Shown one piece after another: positions 1 through 8,791 of a stretch of DNA of 64,000 bases. The notes under the pieces are model-generated. The model ran no database searches. It had not been told where the DNA came from and saw only the letters and a list, made by a program, of their open reading frames with translations. Source of the DNA: Thermotoga caldifontis AZM44c09 (GTDB lineage Bacteria; Thermotogota; Thermotogae; Thermotogales; DSM-5069); assembly GCF_000828655.1 (NCBI RefSeq), contig NZ_AP014509.1, positions 124,001-188,000 on the forward strand. The letters run 5' to 3'. The position numbers were made by a program, and so were the translations under genes. Position 1 is the stretch's first letter. The number at the start of each line of letters is the position of its first letter.

Positions 1-1042
1 CAACGTCCGGGTTTATCTCGAACGCGTGTCCAAGGCCCATCAAATGGGGCTTGAGACCCGCTTTGATGGCGAACTGTTCGTTGATGAGCTGTGAAGCGGT
101 GACGGTGTGCGCTTTCTCTATCGCGTCCGCGGTCGTCAAATAGTTGTCCTCACCCGTGTTTATCGTGATGTTCGCGTACGCACACACCAGTCTTGAAATG
201 TACTGGTCCGTGAAGGTTCGGAGCATGTTGATGTCTCTGAACAGAATGCCGTACATCGCGTCGTTCAGAAGGATGTCCAGTCCCTCGAATGCGGCCATGA
301 CCGCGATTTCTGGCATGCACAGGCCCGAAGCGTAGTTCACCTGCCTTATGTAACGTCCCACCTTTCGCGCCGCATCGTCCAGGGCCTGTCTCATGATCCT
401 GAAATTCTCCTGAGTCGCGTACGTTCCACCGTAACCTTCCGTGGTCGCACCGTAGGGCACGTAATCGAGCAAGCTCTGCGCTGTGGAGCGTATCACCGCG
501 ATGATGTCCGCACCCTGAAACACCGCGGCGCGCGCCTGAACGACGTCCTCAAAGATGTTTCCCGTCGCCACGATGAGGTACTTGTAGGGTTTCGGAGGAT
601 CCCCGAGCTCCTCCAGCAGTGCGTCCCTCTCTTCGCTCCTGCGTTTTATTCTCTCTAAGGCCTTCTCGACCAGCTGTTGGGAGAACTCCTCGTAGACGTG
701 CCTCTTCGGTTGTGGCAGCGTTCGCAGGTCCAGCCCGTCCGCCACAGCCTCACACACCTGCTGGACATCTTTATCGAGAACGATCGAAGCGCTCACGATG
801 GGCCTGAAAACTCCACCATCCAGCATCTTCCACTCTTTGAGCTTGTCCACGACCACGTTCACCAGAGGTATCTGATCCTCACCCACCACGCCGTCCACAC
901 CCAGAATTCTGAGCGTGGCGCGCTCGGTGGAGACAGTTGAGTGCTCGTCTATGATCTTCTGGACATCGTCGGTGATCTTCTTTGCGAGCGATCTGGCGTA
1001 CTCAACGAGTTTCGAATCGAGCTTGATCGTTGGTCTCGCCAC
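1..1042 (-). CDS. kamD: D-lysine 5,6-aminomutase alpha subunit, N-terminal part (runs off the left edge)
   Basis: This is the first 347 codons of an adenosylcobalamin and PLP-dependent aminomutase subunit that moves the terminal amino group of D-lysine (or L-beta-lysine) in lysine fermentation. The translated stretch contains VIVATGN-type (here LIVATGNIFED), GADIIAVIRSTAQS, DYVPYGATTEGYGGTYATQE, CMPEIAVMAA and INTGEDNYLTTADA, which I recognise from KamD. The family is about 510-520 residues, so roughly a third lies outside the window. The start is GTG at 1042, with GGAGGTGG eight bases upstream. It diverges from the membrane protein at 1113, leaving 70 bp for both promoters. D-ornithine 4,5-aminomutase large subunit is the main alternative, but these motifs fit the lysine enzyme better. 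Confidence 0.85.
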   Translation of the reverse strand, partial: MARPTIKLDSKLVEYARSLAKKITDDVQKIIDEHSTVSTERATLRILGVDGVVGEDQIPLVNVVVDKLKEWKMLDGGVFRPIVSASIVLDKDVQQVCEAVADGLDLRTLPQPKRHVYEEFSQQLVEKALERIKRRSEERDALLEELGDPPKPYKYLIVATGNIFEDVVQARAAVFQGADIIAVIRSTAQSLLDYVPYGATTEGYGGTYATQENFRIMRQALDDAARKVGRYIRQVNYASGLCMPEIAVMAAFEGLDILLNDAMYGILFRDINMLRTFTDQYISRLVCAYANITINTGEDNYLTTADAIEKAHTVTASQLINEQFAIKAGLKPHLMGLGHAFEINPDV

Positions 1043-1112
1043 CCAACCACCTCCACCGTTATCGTATCATATTTATTTCATCCACGTGAATTAGTGAAAC
1101 GACACCGTAAAG

Positions 1113-1646
1113 ATGATAGAATTTTTCAGAGGTGATCTCGACGTGAAGGCCTTCTGGAAGGTTCTCATCTACATGGTCCTTTTTTCCGTTTTCCACTTTG
1201 GATACGAGCTCACAGGCTGGAACTTTCTCAGGATTTTCTGCGGCACGGACGAATCGGTCTTTGAACACCTCAAGATGGGATTCTGGGCGTACTTCTTCGC
1301 GAGCACCATCGAATTCGCCGTCGCGAAGAAGAGAGAGAACTTCTGGCCCTCAAGGCTGTTCTCAACCATCCTCGTACCCTGGTTCATAGCGATCGTGTGG
1401 TACATGGTGCCGGCGATCTTTGGAAAGCTCGAAAGCCTGGCGCTCGAACTGATCTGGGCCTTCGCAGTCGTGATCATCTCGGGTCTTTTCGGGATCGCTG
1501 CAGAAAGACAGCTCGAAGCTGTGAGAGTTTCGAGAAGCTTCAACACGATCTTAGCGATTCTCTTCATCGTCTCGGTGGTGTTCTTCGTGAGGTTCTCTTT
1601 GACCAAGCCCTGGATAGACCTGTTCGTTGACCCGTCCACGTTGTGA
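1113..1646 (+). CDS. Small integral membrane protein, DUF6512-like
   Basis: A 177-residue protein with about five hydrophobic segments (near residues 12-30, 48-65, 80-100, 108-128 and 145-165) separated by short charged loops. The segment TDESVFEHLKMGFWAYF, between the first two helices, resembles the ESVWEHLK signature of the uncharacterised DUF6512 membrane family; this is recognition by eye, not a search. No catalytic motif is visible and I cannot assign a function. It stands 48 bp before aspS in the same direction and diverges from the aminomutase gene. Confidence 0.65.
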   Translation: MIEFFRGDLDVKAFWKVLIYMVLFSVFHFGYELTGWNFLRIFCGTDESVFEHLKMGFWAYFFASTIEFAVAKKRENFWPSRLFSTILVPWFIAIVWYMVPAIFGKLESLALELIWAFAVVIISGLFGIAAERQLEAVRVSRSFNTILAILFIVSVVFFVRFSLTKPWIDLFVDPSTL

Positions 1647-1694
1647 GACTTTGCTGTATTATTTTCTAAAAGGGAACGCACAGGAGGTTGGTTT

Positions 1695-3443
1695 ATGCTG
1701 CGAACACACACGTGTGGAGAACTCAGAATCAGCGATGTTGGGAAGAAGGTTAAACTGGCGGGCTGGGTCGACAGGATCAGAGACCTCGGCGGCGTGAAGT
1801 TCGTCATGCTGAGAGACAGGTACGGTCAAACCCAGATCGTGCTGTCGAAGGATTTCGATCTCGATCTGAAACGAGAAGCCGTGATCTCAGTCGAAGGTAT
1901 CGTGAAAGAAAGGCCGAAGGACACGATCAACAGAGAACTCCCAACGGGCGAGATCGAAGTGATGGCCGAACGCATCGAGATCCTCTCTTCACCTGAAAAG
2001 GAACTTCCTTTTTATCCTGGAGAATCGACCCTGCCGAGTGAAGAGGTCAGGCTGAAGTACCGATACATCGATCTGAGAAGGAAAGAGATGATGGACAGGA
2101 TCATCACACGGCACAGGGTGGCTCAGGCCGTAAGACAGTATCTGAGCTCGCTGGGATTCATCGAAGTGGAAACGCCGTTCCTGACGAAGAGCACGCCGGA
2201 AGGTGCCAGAGACTTCCTGGTCCCATCGAGGTTGAAGCCCGGAACCTTTTACGCCTTACCGCAGTCCCCCCAGCTGTTCAAACAGCTCCTCATGGTCGGT
2301 GGTCTGGACAGATACTTCCAGATCGTTCGCTGCTTCAGAGACGAAGATTTGAGGGCCGACAGACAACCCGAATTCACGCAGATAGATCTGGAAATGTCCT
2401 TCGTCACGAGAGAAGACGTGCTCGAAACGGTCGAAGGTATGGTCAGATACGTGTTCAAACAGGTTTTGAACGTGGATCTTCCAGAGAAGTTCGACAGGCT
2501 GAGTTACGATCACTGCATGAACACCTACGGATCGGACAAGCCGGACAGACGGCTCGGCATGGAATTCGTCGATCTGACGGATCTGTTCAGAAACGTCGAT
2601 TACAACATCGTGAAAAGCATCATCGAAAACGGTGGGGTTGTGAAAGGTTTCGTCGTCAAGAACTTCGCTTCCAAGATGAGCAGAAAGGTTGCAGAAGAAT
2701 TCGAAGCGATCGTCAAAAAGAACGGACCTGGCGGTATACTGTGGTTCGCACTCGACGGAGAGATGAAAGGCAGTGCACTGAAACATCTGAAAGACACCTA
2801 CGAAGAGGTGGCGAAGACCACCGGAATGTTGCAGGGCGATGTGTGCCTGATGGTCGCGGGAAAGCTGAACGAGGTGAACGTCGCGCTCGGAGAACTGAGA
2901 AAGACCATAGGTGACACTCACTTTGCCCATTTGAAAACCGGTTTCGACGTCTTTTGGGTTTTGGACTTTCCCATGTTCGAATACAGTGAAGAAGAAGGTA
3001 GATACGTGGCGCAGCACCATCCCTTCACGATGCCGAACCTTGAAGACCTCGAGCGTTACAAGGACGAAGACCTCTCCAGAATAAGGGCACAGTCTTACGA
3101 TCTGGTCATCAACGGTTACGAGGTGGGCTCTGGAAGCATCAGAATACACAACAGAGATCTGCAGAGGGAAGTGTTCAGGCTCATGCAGCTGACGGAAGAC
3201 GAGATCAGGGTCAAGTTCGGTTTCCTTCTGGAAGCGTTCCAGTACGGTGCCCCACCGCACGGCGGCATCGCGCTCGGACTGGACAGGCTGGTTGCTATAA
3301 TCTGTAATGTGTCGTCGATAAGAGAAGTGATAGCCTTTCCGAAGACAGCCAGCGGCGTGTGCCCGCTCACGGGGGCACCCGATGTGGTCAGCGAACGGCA
3401 GCTTAGGGAACTTAAAATAAAGGTTGGAGGGAACGAAACATGA
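1695..3443 (+). CDS. aspS: Aspartyl-tRNA synthetase
   Basis: Class II synthetase charging tRNA-Asp. At 582 residues it is the usual bacterial length, which includes the GAD insertion domain (roughly residues 285-420). Visible are the N-terminal OB-fold anticodon-binding domain (residues 1-110, [17 protein letters not shown]), class II motif 1/2 regions ([31 protein letters not shown]) and motif 3 ([10 protein letters not shown]). The start ATG has AGGAGG eight bases upstream. The end overlaps the next gene by four bases (ATGA), opening a translationally coupled run that continues to plsY. It cannot be told from sequence alone whether it is discriminating or also charges tRNA-Asn. Confidence 0.98.
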   Translation: MLRTHTCGELRISDVGKKVKLAGWVDRIRDLGGVKFVMLRDRYGQTQIVLSKDFDLDLKREAVISVEGIVKERPKDTINRELPTGEIEVMAERIEILSSPEKELPFYPGESTLPSEEVRLKYRYIDLRRKEMMDRIITRHRVAQAVRQYLSSLGFIEVETPFLTKSTPEGARDFLVPSRLKPGTFYALPQSPQLFKQLLMVGGLDRYFQIVRCFRDEDLRADRQPEFTQIDLEMSFVTREDVLETVEGMVRYVFKQVLNVDLPEKFDRLSYDHCMNTYGSDKPDRRLGMEFVDLTDLFRNVDYNIVKSIIENGGVVKGFVVKNFASKMSRKVAEEFEAIVKKNGPGGILWFALDGEMKGSALKHLKDTYEEVAKTTGMLQGDVCLMVAGKLNEVNVALGELRKTIGDTHFAHLKTGFDVFWVLDFPMFEYSEEEGRYVAQHHPFTMPNLEDLERYKDEDLSRIRAQSYDLVINGYEVGSGSIRIHNRDLQREVFRLMQLTEDEIRVKFGFLLEAFQYGAPPHGGIALGLDRLVAIICNVSSIREVIAFPKTASGVCPLTGAPDVVSERQLRELKIKVGGNET

Positions 3444-3772
3444 TCGATCTGACCATCAACTTCGAAGAAACGAACGACAAACTCGTCTGCAAGATCAACG
3501 GAGATTTCGACGCGTACAACTCGGCGGAGATCAAGAAGCAGATAAAGGAAAGGTTGGAGAATTCGAAGGCAACGAAAGTCGTGGTGGACATGTCGAACGT
3601 GCCTTACATCGACAGCGCCGGCCTGGGAGCCATGGTCGCCATACTCAAAGATGCCAGACACATGGGTAAGGAAATAGTCCTGCTGGCTTTGAGACAGAAC
3701 GTCAAAAGGATCTTCGAAATGACCCGCCTGGACAAAGTCTTCAGAATCGTTGACGTACTGGAGGAGGCCTGA
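3440..3772 (+). CDS. STAS-domain anti-sigma factor antagonist
   Basis: A 110-residue single STAS domain protein of the SpoIIAA/RsbV type. The fold signature is clear: a beta strand, then the phosphorylation loop [16 protein letters not shown], in which the serine of DSAG is the site modified by a partner kinase in this family. Such proteins release a sigma factor by binding its anti-sigma factor. No anti-sigma kinase or sigma factor is adjacent, although a sigma-H-like gene lies 7 kb downstream on the other strand; a link between them is only a possibility. It overlaps aspS by four bases and is followed one base later by the cmk start. Confidence 0.9.
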   Translation: MIDLTINFEETNDKLVCKINGDFDAYNSAEIKKQIKERLENSKATKVVVDMSNVPYIDSAGLGAMVAILKDARHMGKEIVLLALRQNVKRIFEMTRLDKVFRIVDVLEEA

Positions 3773-3773
3773 G

Positions 3774-4448
3774 TTGAGCAATTTTCTCATCGCCATAGAC
3801 GGTCCTGCAGGCTCTGGGAAATCCACCATAGCAAAACTCCTCTCAGAAAGGCTCGGTTTCAACCATCTCGACACGGGCGCCATGTACCGCGCCGTCGCGC
3901 TCTATTTGGATTCAAAAGGTCTCTCACCGGAAGATGACCTCACGGAAGAACTGGACGAAATAGACATGGACTACGTAGACGGTGAACTGTACCTGAACGG
4001 TGAGAAGGTGCGCGAGGAAGAGATCAGATCTGCGAGAGCGGGACAGCTCGCTTCGAGTTTCGCGACCGTTGCGAAGGTCCGGGAGAAATTGACCCAGCTT
4101 CAGAGGAAGATCTGCGAGAATGGAAACTTCGTCGTTGAAGGTAGAGACATCGGCACCGTCGTTCTACCGCACGCGCAGGTGAAGATATTCCTCACAGCCT
4201 CCTTTGAGGAAAGGGTCAGGCGGAGGCTGGAAGAGTTGAAACGAAAAGGTGTGAACCTCTCCTTCGAAGAAGTGGCGAGACAGATCGAGGAGCGAGACAG
4301 GAGAGATTCTTCCAGGGATCTCGCCCCATTGAAAGCTGCCGAAGACGCCATCGTCATAGACACGACGGGCAAGAGTATCGAACAGGTACTCGAAGAAGTG
4401 ATCGAAGCTGTGAACCGGAGGAAGAAGGATGAAGCTGTGCGTTGCTGA
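3774..4448 (+). CDS. cmk: Cytidylate kinase
   Basis: Phosphorylates CMP and dCMP with ATP. The 224-residue protein has the P-loop GPAGSGKST near residue 10, the NMP-binding region with DTGAMYRAVA, the VEGRDIGTVV segment and the lid region RRDSSRD, all typical of bacterial Cmk. I place the start at TTG 3774, because GGAGG lies just upstream inside the end of the STAS gene and the protein then begins directly before the P-loop strand; a longer in-frame version would add eight unconserved residues. It overlaps ispH by 20 bases. Confidence 0.95.
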   Translation: MSNFLIAIDGPAGSGKSTIAKLLSERLGFNHLDTGAMYRAVALYLDSKGLSPEDDLTEELDEIDMDYVDGELYLNGEKVREEEIRSARAGQLASSFATVAKVREKLTQLQRKICENGNFVVEGRDIGTVVLPHAQVKIFLTASFEERVRRRLEELKRKGVNLSFEEVARQIEERDRRDSSRDLAPLKAAEDAIVIDTTGKSIEQVLEEVIEAVNRRKKDEAVRC

Positions 4449-5259
4449 AAATATAGGTTTTTGCTTCGGTGTGGAAAGGGCCATTCGAATCGTAGAAGAA
4501 TGCCTCGAGAACGAGCGCAGCGTTTACAGCCTCGGCGAGCTGGTCCACAACAGGAACGTTCTCGAGAGATTGAAGCAGAAGGGATTGAAGATCCTCCACG
4601 AAAGTGAACCGCTACCGGAGGATGCGAAGGATTCCGTGCTCGTTGTGAGGGCGCACGGGGTGGCTCCCGATGTCGTGTACGAGCTTGAAAAGAGATTCAA
4701 GAAAGTGATAGATGCGACCTGTCCAATCGTCCTGAAGCTTTTTGAAAGGGCGAAAGCTGCGAGACAGGCCAACTACACGGTCGTTGTCTACGGAGACGAA
4801 AAACACGACGAAATGAAGGCCCTGAAAGGTCACGTCCAGGATGCGATCGTAACGATGCAACCGCTGCGTCTGGAGGGCAGGATCTGCGTTCTGTCCCAGA
4901 CGACCATGTCGCTGGAAGACTTTCTGAGCTTCGCCGCGGAGACTTTGAAATCTTCCGAACCAGTGGAGTTCTTGCTTTTGAACAGCGTGTGTGAGGTCAC
5001 GCACAGGCGTGAGATCGAAGTGAAGAAGATGGCGTCCACGTGCGACCTGATCGTCGTGGTAGGGGGTAAGAACAGCTCGAACACGAAGAAGCTCGCGAGG
5101 ATCGCCTCGAGAGTGACGGAAGTTGTGCACGTGGAGAGCGCCTCGGAACTCGAAGGGTTCGATTTCAGACGTTTTGAAAAGATCGGAGTGACCGCCGGGA
5201 CGTCCACACCCCTGGAGGACGTCAGGCTGGTCGTTGAGAAAATTCATCAGGGAGGTTGA
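4429..5259 (+). CDS. ispH: 4-hydroxy-3-methylbut-2-enyl diphosphate reductase
   Basis: Last enzyme of the methylerythritol phosphate pathway, reducing HMBPP to IPP and DMAPP with a [4Fe-4S] cluster. At 276 residues it matches short IspH/LytB proteins. The three cluster cysteines are in GFCFGVERA, DATCPIV and LNSVCEVTHRR, and the substrate-binding histidines (VRAHGV, GDEKHDE) are present, as is the C-terminal GTSTP motif. Six bases separate it from rpsA. IspH and S1 are fused into one protein in some Clostridia, so the near-fusion here fits known gene order. Confidence 0.96.
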   Translation: MKLCVAENIGFCFGVERAIRIVEECLENERSVYSLGELVHNRNVLERLKQKGLKILHESEPLPEDAKDSVLVVRAHGVAPDVVYELEKRFKKVIDATCPIVLKLFERAKAARQANYTVVVYGDEKHDEMKALKGHVQDAIVTMQPLRLEGRICVLSQTTMSLEDFLSFAAETLKSSEPVEFLLLNSVCEVTHRREIEVKKMASTCDLIVVVGGKNSSNTKKLARIASRVTEVVHVESASELEGFDFRRFEKIGVTAGTSTPLEDVRLVVEKIHQGG

Positions 5260-5265
5260 GTTCTT

Positions 5266-6873
5266 ATGGATAATGAAAAGCTGAACAACGATTTTGAGAG
5301 ATATCTGGATTTCAACGAGTTCAGTCCCGGCCAGGTTGTGGAGGCCACCGTCACAGCCGTCGATCCAGCCGAGGGATTGTCCGTGGATTTCGGAGGCAAG
5401 CAGGAGGGCAGGATCCAGCCATCGGAACTCGTTCGAGAACCTTCGAGTTACAAGGTTGGAGAGAAGATCACCGTCCAGATACTCAAGATCAACGACGAGG
5501 AAGGTTACGCGTTGCTTTCTGAGATCAGACCGTACAGAAGGCTGGCCATGGACAAGATCAGAGAGGCGAAGGAAAACGGCACGCCCGTGAAGGGACACTT
5601 CGTTCAGCAGGTGTCAGGTGGTTACATAGTGAGACTGTTCAACGTGCTGGACGCGTTCCTGCCAGGTTCAGAATCTCTGCTCAGAAGGGATGCACAGATG
5701 CCGCAGGGAGAGCACGATTTTCTGGTGATAGACTACGTTCCTGGTAGGCGAGGCAGGATCGTCGTATCGAGGAAAGCCCTGGTTGAAAGACAGATCCAGT
5801 CGTTCTTTGATTCCCACAACGTGGGTGACGTCGTTGAGGCAAAGGTGGAGCGCATCAGGGCTTCCAACGCCACGTTGAAGATCGGTCCTATAACGGCCGT
5901 TCTTCCAAAAGAAGAGGTCTCACACGATCCTTCGATATCCATACGTGACGTGCTCAAGGAAGGAGAAACCGTCAAGGTCAAGATCACAAAAATGGATCCC
6001 GCGCAACGCTCGGTTGAAGTCAGTCTGAAGGCCCTCGAGCCCGATCCCTGGCAGATCGCTGCCGAAAAGTACAGAGTCGGTACGATCGTTCAGGGCGTCG
6101 TGAAGAGCATCGTTCCTTTCGGTATTTTTGTCAACCTCGAACCTGGCCTGGATGGGCTCGTGCACATATCGGAGATCTTCTGGGGCAACAAGAAGGTGGA
6201 CCTGAAGAAATTCTTCAAGCCTGGACAGATGGTCCAGGTCGAAGTGATCGAGGTAGACCCTGAAAAACGCAGACTCGCCCTCAGTTACAAGAGGGCTCAA
6301 GGTGATCCGTGGGAGAACATCACCGAGCGTTATAAAGAGGGCGATGTCGTGAGCGGAACGATTTTGAAAGTTTTGCCCACAGGCGTGATAGTCGAGCTCG
6401 AAGACGGTGTGACGGGGCTCGTACCCAAATCGGAGCTTTCGTGGAACAGAGTGAGCGATCCAACGGAGCTGTTCAAAGAAAAGCAGAAAGTGAACGTGAA
6501 GATACTTTCCATAGATCCGCAGAACAGGAGAATGAGGCTCAGCATAAAGCAGACCATGCCAGATCCGTGGGAAAGGATCGTCGAGACTCTGAAAGAAGGC
6601 AGCGTTGCGAAAGCGCTCGTCAAGTCGAAGCTCAACTCCGGTTACGTGCTCGAACTGAAGGACTTCTCGGTCGAGGCCTTCATGCCCTCGACGCACGCTT
6701 TGGGAGAGATCGAAGAAAAGTCTGAGATCGAGGTACTGGTGCTGAGAGTTATACCCGAACGCAGGAAGATACTCGTCAGCCAGAAGAAGCTGGAGGAAAT
6801 GAGGGACTACGAAGAATACAAGAAGCAGGTGAAAGGCTCTCAAAAAACGCTCGGCGATCTTTTGAAGAAGTGA
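5266..6873 (+). CDS. rpsA: 30S ribosomal protein S1 (multi-S1-repeat RNA-binding protein)
   Basis: A 535-residue protein made of successive S1/OB-fold RNA-binding repeats, roughly at residues 17-85, 103-170, 185-255, 272-343, 356-428 and 442-512. Repeats four and five are the most canonical (VQGVVKSIVPFGIFVNLEPG, GLVHISEI). S1 binds mRNA upstream of the start codon and helps initiation. The first and last repeats are diverged, as in other non-proteobacterial S1 homologues, so its role as a true ribosomal protein is by analogy. It is coupled closely to ispH upstream and to der three bases downstream. Confidence 0.92.
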   Translation: MDNEKLNNDFERYLDFNEFSPGQVVEATVTAVDPAEGLSVDFGGKQEGRIQPSELVREPSSYKVGEKITVQILKINDEEGYALLSEIRPYRRLAMDKIREAKENGTPVKGHFVQQVSGGYIVRLFNVLDAFLPGSESLLRRDAQMPQGEHDFLVIDYVPGRRGRIVVSRKALVERQIQSFFDSHNVGDVVEAKVERIRASNATLKIGPITAVLPKEEVSHDPSISIRDVLKEGETVKVKITKMDPAQRSVEVSLKALEPDPWQIAAEKYRVGTIVQGVVKSIVPFGIFVNLEPGLDGLVHISEIFWGNKKVDLKKFFKPGQMVQVEVIEVDPEKRRLALSYKRAQGDPWENITERYKEGDVVSGTILKVLPTGVIVELEDGVTGLVPKSELSWNRVSDPTELFKEKQKVNVKILSIDPQNRRMRLSIKQTMPDPWERIVETLKEGSVAKALVKSKLNSGYVLELKDFSVEAFMPSTHALGEIEEKSEIEVLVLRVIPERRKILVSQKKLEEMRDYEEYKKQVKGSQKTLGDLLKK

Positions 6874-6876
6874 ACC

Positions 6877-8187
6877 ATGGCGAAAGTGGTCATCGCGGGA
6901 AAGACGAACGTGGGTAAATCGACACTGTTCAACAGGCTGGTGGGTAGAAGGAAAGCCATCACGGAGAAAGAAGAGGGCGTCACCAGGGACACACTCAAGG
7001 GCATCGTGGTCCACGGTGACGCCGCCTTCACCCTTTTTGACACCTGCGGTGTGTACGAGAGAGCGGACGACGAGATGCTCCAGTCAATGAAGCAGAGGGC
7101 TCTGAAAGCCTTTGAAGAAGCGGACCTCATCCTGTTCGTGGTCAACGGAAGAGAGCCGATCACTTCGGAGGACGAATACGTCGCCCAGGTGCTGAGGAAG
7201 CTCGGAAAAAGGGTGATACTGGTCATCAACAAGGTCGAGAATCCGAAGCTCGTGGAAGAGAACCTGCCAGAGATCTTCAAACTCGGTTTCGACGATTACG
7301 TACTCGTCTCCGCACAGCACGGTTTGAACGTGGATCAACTGCTCGACAAGATCGTGAACACGTTGAGAGAAATGAACGTGCCGTTGGACAAGCCCGAGGA
7401 AGAGAGGAACTATCCTGCGGTCGCCATCGTCGGCAAACCCAACGTCGGTAAATCTTCGCTCTTCAACGCCATCCTTGGTGAGGATCGTGTCAACGTCACC
7501 CCGATCCCGGGCACCACGAGGGATCCTGTGGATGAACTCGTGGAGATCGATGGCAAGAAATACATCTTCATCGACACGGCGGGTTTGAGGAGAAAGAGCA
7601 GGATCGAAAAGAAGAGCTTAGAGTATTACAGTGTGAAGCGCGCCATAGACGTTATCGAATCTGCGGACGTGGTGGTGTTACTCCTCGACGCCACGGAAGG
7701 TGTTTCCAGGCAGGACAAGAGGATCGCGGGTCTTGCGCTGGATCGAGGAAAGGCGTTAGTGATAGACGTGAACAAGTTCGACCTCGTCGAGGCTAAGAAG
7801 AACGAGTACGAACGCTTCGTCAAGGCAGAGATGCCGTTCGCGGATTTCTGCAGGGTGGTTTTCACGAGCGCCGTGAAGAGACAGGGATTGAAATCCCTCT
7901 TATCGGCGATAGACGAGGCCTACGCGTCCTACTGCAGAAAGATCGAACAGTCGAAACTGAACAAACTGCTCTTACAGCTTCCAGTGCTCGCACCGAGTTT
8001 GTCGAACGTGAAGGTCTACTCGATCAAACAGGTGAAGATCAAACCGCCCAGGTTCGTCTTCACCATCAACAAAGAGGAAGAAGAGATAAGGTCAGAAACA
8101 CAGAGGATGCTTCAAAGGCTCATACGAGAGCGTGTCGATCCGTTCACGGGTTCCCCCATCTTCATCGAATTCAAGCCGAGGAGGTGA
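6877..8187 (+). CDS. der: Ribosome-associated GTPase Der (EngA)
   Basis: Essential 50S assembly GTPase with two tandem GTP-binding domains and a C-terminal KH-like domain. The 436-residue protein has P-loops GKTNVGKST (domain 1, near residue 9) and GKPNVGKSS (domain 2, near residue 185), with NKVE and NKFD as the G4 motifs, and the C-terminal KH-like part from about residue 345 (KVYSIKQVKIKPPRFVFTIN). The start ATG lies three bases after the rpsA stop. Nothing is unusual except the Thr in the first P-loop, where Pro or Arg is commoner. Confidence 0.97.
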   Translation: MAKVVIAGKTNVGKSTLFNRLVGRRKAITEKEEGVTRDTLKGIVVHGDAAFTLFDTCGVYERADDEMLQSMKQRALKAFEEADLILFVVNGREPITSEDEYVAQVLRKLGKRVILVINKVENPKLVEENLPEIFKLGFDDYVLVSAQHGLNVDQLLDKIVNTLREMNVPLDKPEEERNYPAVAIVGKPNVGKSSLFNAILGEDRVNVTPIPGTTRDPVDELVEIDGKKYIFIDTAGLRRKSRIEKKSLEYYSVKRAIDVIESADVVVLLLDATEGVSRQDKRIAGLALDRGKALVIDVNKFDLVEAKKNEYERFVKAEMPFADFCRVVFTSAVKRQGLKSLLSAIDEAYASYCRKIEQSKLNKLLLQLPVLAPSLSNVKVYSIKQVKIKPPRFVFTINKEEEEIRSETQRMLQRLIRERVDPFTGSPIFIEFKPRR

Positions 8188-8191
8188 ACCC

Positions 8192-8791
8192 TTGCACTAC
8201 ATCCTTGTGGGGCTGATCTGCTATCTGTGCGGGGCTGTCCCGTTCAGTTATCTGCTTCCGAGACTGAAGAAGGTGGACGTCAGGAAAGTTGGCAGCGGGA
8301 ACGTGGGTGGTACCAACGCCCTGAGGGCCGCCGGACCCGTTATAGGCTTCAGCTGCATGGTGCTCGACGCGCTCAAAACGTTCATACCTGTGCTCATCTT
8401 CGCTCAACTGTACCAGTACGACAGGAACATCATCGGAATCGCCGCGATCAGTGCGGTGATCGGCCACGACTTTCCCGTGTTTCTGAAATTCAAAGGTGGG
8501 AAAGGTGTCGCGAGCACCTGCGGTGTGTTCTTCGCGCTGTGTCCAACCTGTGGTTTCGTGTTTCTGGGAAGCTGGCTGAGCCTCACACTCCTCACCAAAT
8601 ACGTCTCGCTCGCGTCCATAACGAGCCTGTTTCTCGCATCCATCATCGCTCTTTTCTTCAACAGGGACGTCGCGGTTCTGTTCTTCCTGTTGTCGGCACT
8701 TTCGACGTTCAGACACTCGGACAACATACAGAGGCTGCTGCACGGCACCGAAAGGAAAACTGACCTCATCGCCATGGTGAAGAAGAGATGA
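8192..8791 (+). CDS. plsY: Acyl-phosphate:glycerol-3-phosphate acyltransferase
   Basis: Membrane enzyme that acylates glycerol-3-phosphate from acyl-phosphate, the first step of phospholipid synthesis in most bacteria. The 199 residues form about five to seven membrane segments, and the three cytosolic motifs are present: VGSGNVGGTNALRAAG, GHDFPVFLKFKGGKGVAS and the later loop near residue 175. I choose TTG 8192 as start because GGAGGTGA sits at the right distance and the first helix then starts at residue 2; the longer in-frame version lies inside der. It overlaps the next gene by four bases. Confidence 0.93.
   Translation: MHYILVGLICYLCGAVPFSYLLPRLKKVDVRKVGSGNVGGTNALRAAGPVIGFSCMVLDALKTFIPVLIFAQLYQYDRNIIGIAAISAVIGHDFPVFLKFKGGKGVASTCGVFFALCPTCGFVFLGSWLSLTLLTKYVSLASITSLFLASIIALFFNRDVAVLFFLLSALSTFRHSDNIQRLLHGTERKTDLIAMVKKR

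Noticed and set aside
2256-3260. 334-codon open frame antisense to aspS
   Set aside because: It lies wholly inside aspS and has no family resemblance; codon bias of the real gene leaves long antisense frames.
5920-7014. 364-codon antisense frame over rpsA and der
   Set aside because: It spans two confirmed genes on the other strand and shows no domain; a shadow frame.
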